A stretch of DNA of 64,000 nt from Cunninghamia lanceolata (Eukaryota > Streptophyta > Pinopsida > Cupressales > Cupressaceae). Position 1 is the first letter of the stretch. Every line of letters starts with the position of its first letter. Below the pieces are notes generated by a model. It did no database searches and was not told the DNA's origin. It saw nothing but the letters and a program-made list of their open reading frames with translations. The stretch covers positions 13,286,001 through 13,350,000 of the forward strand of contig BSBN01001225.1 of NCBI GenBank assembly GCA_027924645.1. Direction: 5' to 3'. Positions 59,143 to 64,000 of this stretch are shown here, piece after piece. Made by a program: the position numbers and the translations under genes.

Positions 59143-60726
59143 TTACATAAGATCCATCCTAAACTTCCTTCCATTCTTGGTGATGAGGTATGTGTTCTTC
59201 TCACCATCATGTTGTGCCTTCACATCATACTGCCATGGACGTCCAAGAAGAAGGTGACAAGCATCCATAGGAATAATCTCACATAGTACCTTGTCCTTAT
59301 AATCACCTATCTCAAACTCAACCCAAGTTTGTTCTTCTACCATGTAATTTTGATTCTTATTCAACCAAGAGATCTTATGAGGACTAACATGGGGCAGCCT
59401 TTTCAACTTACACTTCTCTACCATTTCAGTAGACACTACATTCTTAGTAGAACCTAAATCAACAATGATTTTACAAAGTTTACCATATGCTATACCTTGG
59501 GTTTTGAAGAGAGTCTTCCTTTGTGGGGGCTCTTGTTTCAACGACATCTTCATCAAGGTCCTTTTGATCATCATGTTCTCTCCTTCAAGGACTGGTGCAG
59601 CACTACCAATGGGTTAATTCACACTTTGGCAATCATCATCTTTCAACAATTGATTCCTTCTTCCACCATCATGGGAACTAGTTGCCTTCTCAGGGCATTT
59701 GCTCATAGTATGGCCTACTTGATTGCATCCATAGCATCTACCAGTGAAAACTCTGGGTCCTCTGTTTGTACCACCACTTCTACCTCTACCATTTGGTCTT
59801 CTCCAACCTCTAAAACCACCACCTCTATGGTCTACATCAAAATGAGACTCTTGTTGACTTGGGTTTTCATTTCTACGTGACTGTCCTCTACCAAAACTAC
59901 CTCTTCCCCTATTATTTCTGCCACCTCTTCCTCTAGTGTTTTGATCACTCTTTCTTTTCAACTTCTCCTCAGCCCTAGAGGCTAATTGAAAACACTCATC
60001 CACTATTTTGGGAACCACCATACTGAATTCATCTTGTATGTTATACCTCAAGCCATCGAGATATCTGGCCACCATCTCTTTCTCCTCCTCCTTGTGATTG
60101 ACTCTCATGCTCAATCTATGAAATTCTTCAGTATATGTAGCCACATCCATATCCTTCTATCTAAGATGATTAAACTTCCTAATGGTCTGCAACTCATAAT
60201 TAGATGGCATGAACTTGTCTCTTAGCATGGCCACCATTCTACTCCATTTGGGGATAGGGTTCTTTCCAACTTTCTCTCTTTCACCTTGCATATAGTTCCA
60301 CCAAACTAGGGCAGAACCTCTCAATCTTGTCTTAGCAAACTTAACTTTCTTGCTGTCACTATACTCCTTGAAGTCAAAATAGTTGTATATGGCTTTAATC
60401 CAATCCATGAGGGCATCTCCATCTAGTTTCCCATTGAATGTAGGAACATCCATCTATGGATTGCCACTATCTCCATGAGCACCTTTGAGTGCATTCAAGA
60501 ATGCCTTTTGGTCTGCATACATATCTTATTCTTGAGGGCTCTCCTCTACCTCTTCTTCTTCTTCTTCTGCATTAGAAGTACTTCCATCCTCTTTACTCTT
60601 ACCCTTGGACCTCTCTTCTTTCAACCTTGCTTCAAGCATCTCCTCTACCATCTTCTTGATGGCTTCTTGGCTCATAGACTTGGGAGGCATTGTGTTAGCC
60701 TCAGTTTCTATCTCCTCATCTGACAT
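59143..60726 (-). pseudogene. Chromovirus gag and protease
   Basis: Likely start ATG 60726 (MSDEEIETEANTMPPKSM), 23 bp inside the PBS; the longer frame from 60792 begins inside the LTR and is unlikely. An acidic N-terminus ends at a stop near 60526. The capsid region follows with MDVPTFNGKLDGDALMDWIK, SALVWWNYMQGEREKVG and TYTEEFHRLSMRVNHKEEE, with a stop near 60154. Then an R/G-rich stretch and the CCHC knuckle CYGCNQVGHTMSKC (about 59710-59751). TAA is at 59614-59616. The protease region reads KIIVDLGSTKNVVS, with DLG instead of DSG, then HLLLGRPWQYD. Gag assembles the particle; the protease is probably inactive here. Confidence 0.9.
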
Positions 60727-60748
60727 ACACTGCTCCAATTCAAATATT

Positions 60749-60761
60749 GGCTCTGATACCA
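60749..60761 (-). other. Chromovirus primer binding site
   Basis: The complement reads TGGTATCAGAGCC, exactly the initiator-Met tRNA type PBS, three bases inside the 5' LTR. Confidence 0.9.
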
Positions 60762-60764
60762 ATA

Positions 60765-62243
60765 TGATGCAGAGCGCATAGGGGAAGCACACAAATGATC
60801 AACAATTTGATCAATGAGAGTCTAACTTATGTCTTGGTGATCTATTCTTATCGGCCAAACATACCCTGTCGGTCACCTTGCAACTTCCCTATCTGATCTC
60901 TCAACTCTTCCTGATAGCCCAACTCCACATTGTCTTCAGAGAGACTTCTTCTATCAGTGGCGTCTTCTAACCTCCTGTTGATACCCCGATGGCGGTTAAG
61001 TTCCCACTTTCCTTAACCATGGCGATTAGTCGTGACCTTATCAGCAAGACTTAGATCATCGGTGAACTCAAACCAAGGTCTGTCAATACGCTGATACAAC
61101 TGTCATCAGTGAGACTCCAAACATCAGTGAAGCCTTAAATCCTTTAACTAATATACCAATGTGTTATGTTACCTTCGGCAAGACTTCCTTCATCGGTGAA
61201 ATCCTTGTTTGTTCACCTAATACGCTAATATATGTTATCTTCAGTGAGACTAAAGTTGTTCTTCACTGATGCACCTTCTATCAGTCCAACATCGTTGATC
61301 GGTGTAACTTCCAAACACTTCCCTGAGGGATTGTTTTACACCAATGGCGACTTCTATTACTCTACAACTACATAGACACCAAACCAGTATACAAAAATGA
61401 AACTTGACAGAATGGAAGGGGGTCTATAATCCTCTACAAACACTTGATCACCCATCAATTTGGCCACTCCACTAACTATTCTCACATAATAGCACTTTTC
61501 CTATCCTTTCAATGACTAGTCACATAGAGATGCCTAGTCAAACTCATGCCAAACTACTTGGATCCTTGAGTGTTTGACCCAAAACCATAGAAAACACAAA
61601 ATATACACTGTATTCCTCCATCACATTGAAAATGAGAATCTTGCTTTCAATGGACAGAGGAATAACAATCCATTTATTCACAAAACCCTAGTTTCTAGGT
61701 TTTCAGACTAGTCTTTGCAAAAAGAACAATATCTCACAAAATATAACACTTCAAGACACTAGACTACTTCCAAATGAAATCTATCTCACTACCTGAACAT
61801 CTCCAATTAGTTTTAGGTGATCAACTGTCTATACAGGCCATACAGAAATGACTGCTACAGCGGATTACTCAGAAAAACTATGTTTTCAGCACACCCAAAA
61901 ACTCCAAATCTTCATTCATTCTTTCAAGTTACATCATACTACACCTATAGAAGGCTTGAGACATTAGTTAACCTCCCTCTCAACTGTACAAACTAATTTT
62001 GAAAGTCAGTTAGCCATTGGGATTCTCCTCTCACAAGAAAACTACATGTTTTCATTGTGTTATTACATCAAAATTGACCAAAACATGGTCTACATAGGTC
62101 TAGTGACCAAATTGACATAAAATCCTTATTACAACCATGATGTGGCTTAAAAAACCTTTTTGAAAACATAAAAAAAACATGACATGCATAGAATTCAAAT
62201 GATCCAAGATTGGATCCACCATAAAGAAGGTGTTCCTACACCA
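60765..62243 (-). repeat. Chromovirus 5' LTR
   Basis: 1479 bp, collinear with 54645-56123. Sense start TGGTGTAGGAACACC, sense end CTGCATCA. Followed by the CATAT duplication at 62244-62248, where the host-element sequence resumes. Confidence 0.95.
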
Positions 62244-62248
62244 CATAT

Positions 62249-62871
62249 GACCAATTAAGAAGTATGTAGAGGGAAGAACATAACCAAACCCTAGCCCTAC
62301 CGCAAATCTATAAAACTACAAAATTCCAACCTAAATTAGCTAATATTCAAGTTAGAGTTGATAAACAATGGGAGGAATAACTAAATCCTATATGTAACCT
62401 CTAGCCCTTAAATTTGGATGCAAGTTACCTAGACCACCTGATAAATCAAAGTATATTGAAGATTAGAGAAGATGCAGGATGTAGAGAGATTAGTTCTTGA
62501 AGTATAAGATAAAGTAGTGAAAAGTCACCTATAGAAAACATAATGTCATTCACAAATGAAAAAGTATCCCTAAGAATGAAAAGGCAATTTGAAGAGACAC
62601 ACCCTCTCAACTAGGAGTCACCCTAGGTGCCTTATAAATCAAGAAGAATTTCAAGAGAGGATCAAGTTGATAGTAAGATTTAGATAGAGAAGAAAAAATT
62701 AAGAAATATTTTGAGGAAAAAAAGGAAAAAGATTAGTTTAACATCAAACTATAGAGAGATAAAGGAAGGGAACACAAAACCCTTATACAAAGACTAAAAC
62801 CTAAGTAGAAACACAAAAAAGAAAACCACCACAAGACACCAAAGGTTCTGGAAAAATAGAAGAAAGTAAAA
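62249..62871 (+). other. Host-element (H2) sequence without reading frame
   Basis: A-rich non-coding sequence (623 bp) between the chromovirus and the gag-like frame. It continues the sequence interrupted at 40275. No motif recognised. Confidence 0.4.
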
Positions 62872-64000
62872 ATGGATTTCGTAATTAAGTTACCAATATT
62901 TGAAAAGGATAGAGATGAAGCAACAGAGCATGTCTTGTTCTAGAGTCAATTTGGAATCGAAATGGTATAACTAGGGATGAAACTAAGTTGTTTGACTTTA
63001 TTGGGACATTGCGGAGTGATGCTTTGAAATGGTTTAGAAGAGCATGTCCTAGAGATGATAAAACTTCGGATGAAGTTAAGGAGTTCTTGGAAAGTTTTGA
63101 AACTATGGAGATACCTATTGAAGGAGTAAGAAAAATGAGAGAATTAATATAGGATGAGGGAGAAACTATAAAGGACTTTGATAAAATATTCAAAGAAATA
63201 GTCTACAAATTAGAGGATCCATTAACTAAAAACCAAAACATTGAATGGTTCACATCTGAGATAAGCCTAGATGTTAGAGCATCTTTGGATGGAAGAATAT
63301 TTGAAACATACACAAAAGTTGTCACATTGGCTTGCCGCATTGAGTCACAAATGTGGTGCAAATAGGATAAAACCAAAGAAAACATGGAATTAGAAATAAT
63401 GAGGATAGAGTTGGAGAAGTTGAAGTTAAAACAAGAAATATTAGCAAAATAGGAAGAAAATTCACAGAAACAGAGGCCAAATTTATGGTGTTCCTATTGC
63501 AAAAATGAAGGACACATTAGAAATGAATGTCCAATGATGAAAGGAGAAAGACAGACTACCACATTAAAGGTAGATATAAAAGCAATGCCTACAAGGCCTA
63601 ATACAATATATTGTGGATTATACAAAGAATGGGATGACCATGAAACACCTGATTGCCCTTCACAACTATTTAGAGTGAGAAGATGAGGATGAGCATGAAT
63701 CTTGGTGTAACTCACATCACAAAAATAAAACACAAAATAATACCATGGCATATGTAAAAGGCCTAGAGGAAAGACCATTATATCTTTAGGATCAGGGTTA
63801 TAAGCAACCTACATGGAGAAATCAAAGAAACATGAACATTGTTCAAAATACAAACCCTAATGCACCATATGGAAATAACTACAGTAATGAAGAAAGAGAG
63901 CAGTTTGGAGAATATAGAAGAGGTTGAGGCCATGGTAGAGGAAGAAGAAGGAGAGATGAAGCTACTTGCAATAAATGTAGTAAATTGGGACACTTTGCTA
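62872..64000 (+). pseudogene. Gag-like polyprotein with zinc knuckles (H2), running off the window
   Basis: Plus-strand coding remnant starting around ATG 62872 (MDFVIKLPIFEKDRDEATEH), with a stop and a frame change near 62940. The main part reads LFDFIGTLRSDALKWFRRAC, a Retrotrans_gag-like W/F motif, then DFDKIFKEIVYKLEDP, WFTSEISLDVRASLDG and TYTKVVTLACRIESQMW. A coiled-coil-like K/E/L stretch follows, and a CCHC knuckle CSYCKNEGHIRNEC at about 63490-63531. After more stops, an R/G-rich part (GHGRGRRRRDEA) precedes a second knuckle beginning CNKCSKLGHFA, cut off at 64000. It belongs to a third LTR element, distinct in sequence from Tat and the chromovirus. The clade is not determined. Confidence 0.75.

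Larger units (their letters stand above)
54645..62243 (-). mobile_element. Chromovirus (Ty3/gypsy with chromodomain), 7.6 kb
   Basis: Complete minus-strand element. LTRs 60765-62243 (5') and 54645-56123 (3'), both exactly 1479 bp, with a perfect duplication CATAT (54640-54644 and 62244-62248). Sense order: iMet PBS, gag, protease, RT, RNase H, integrase, chromodomain, PPT. The LTRs differ at about 10% over the first 155 bp by eye, nearly all transitions, so it is considerably older than the neighbouring Tat element. One frame runs from gag to RNase H with several stops; integrase is in the next frame after an indel near 57380. Confidence 0.95.

Overview
This is a stretch of plant nuclear DNA made almost entirely of nested LTR retrotransposons. 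I see no intact cellular gene, no rRNA or tRNA gene, and nothing bacterial. The coding remnants are Ty3/gypsy (chromovirus and Tat clades) and Ty1/copia Sirevirus-like. Element density, large LTRs and deep decay (in-frame stops mostly of the CAG/CAA/CGA/TGG-to-stop type) suggest a seed plant with a very large genome, possibly a conifer or other gymnosperm; that last point is inference.

Left block (1-22390). An old acidic reading frame of unknown identity (1-656 and 21113-22390) is split by E1, a minus-strand LTR element (657-21107, target duplication gaagt/aaagt). E1 was then hit four times: a short non-autonomous LTR element N1 (2283-5039, aaggt), an unidentified 4.8-kb insertion (7047-11860, gaact), a solo LTR (13276-14582, tctag), and a plus-strand chromovirus deletion derivative inside its 5' LTR (16480-20900, aaata).

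Middle (22391-32104). Mostly AT-rich non-coding DNA with two matching hairpins, a degenerate repeat field (28160-29260), a decayed P/S/T-rich minus-strand reading frame (30720-31560) and a weak primer-binding-site candidate.

Right block (32105-64000). E2 (32105-39711, minus strand, gaatt) is a cleaner relative of E1. Next come a 14.4-kb plus-strand Tat-clade Ty3 element (40276-54635, ggggc) and a minus-strand chromovirus (54645-62243, catat), side by side. E2, Tat and the chromovirus appear to sit inside one older plus-strand element whose gag-like sequence shows at 39717-40275 and resumes at 62249-64000.

The most interesting system is the E1/E2 family. Both have Ty1/copia-type ends (iMet-like PBS, several G-rich polypurine tracts), a gag-like ORF1 (coiled coil plus zinc knuckles) and, in place of pol, a conserved second ORF of about 1,057 codons with no protease, reverse transcriptase, RNase H or integrase motif that I can see. 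Its preservation in two diverged families suggests a once-functional accessory protein of a non-autonomous element lineage mobilised in trans.
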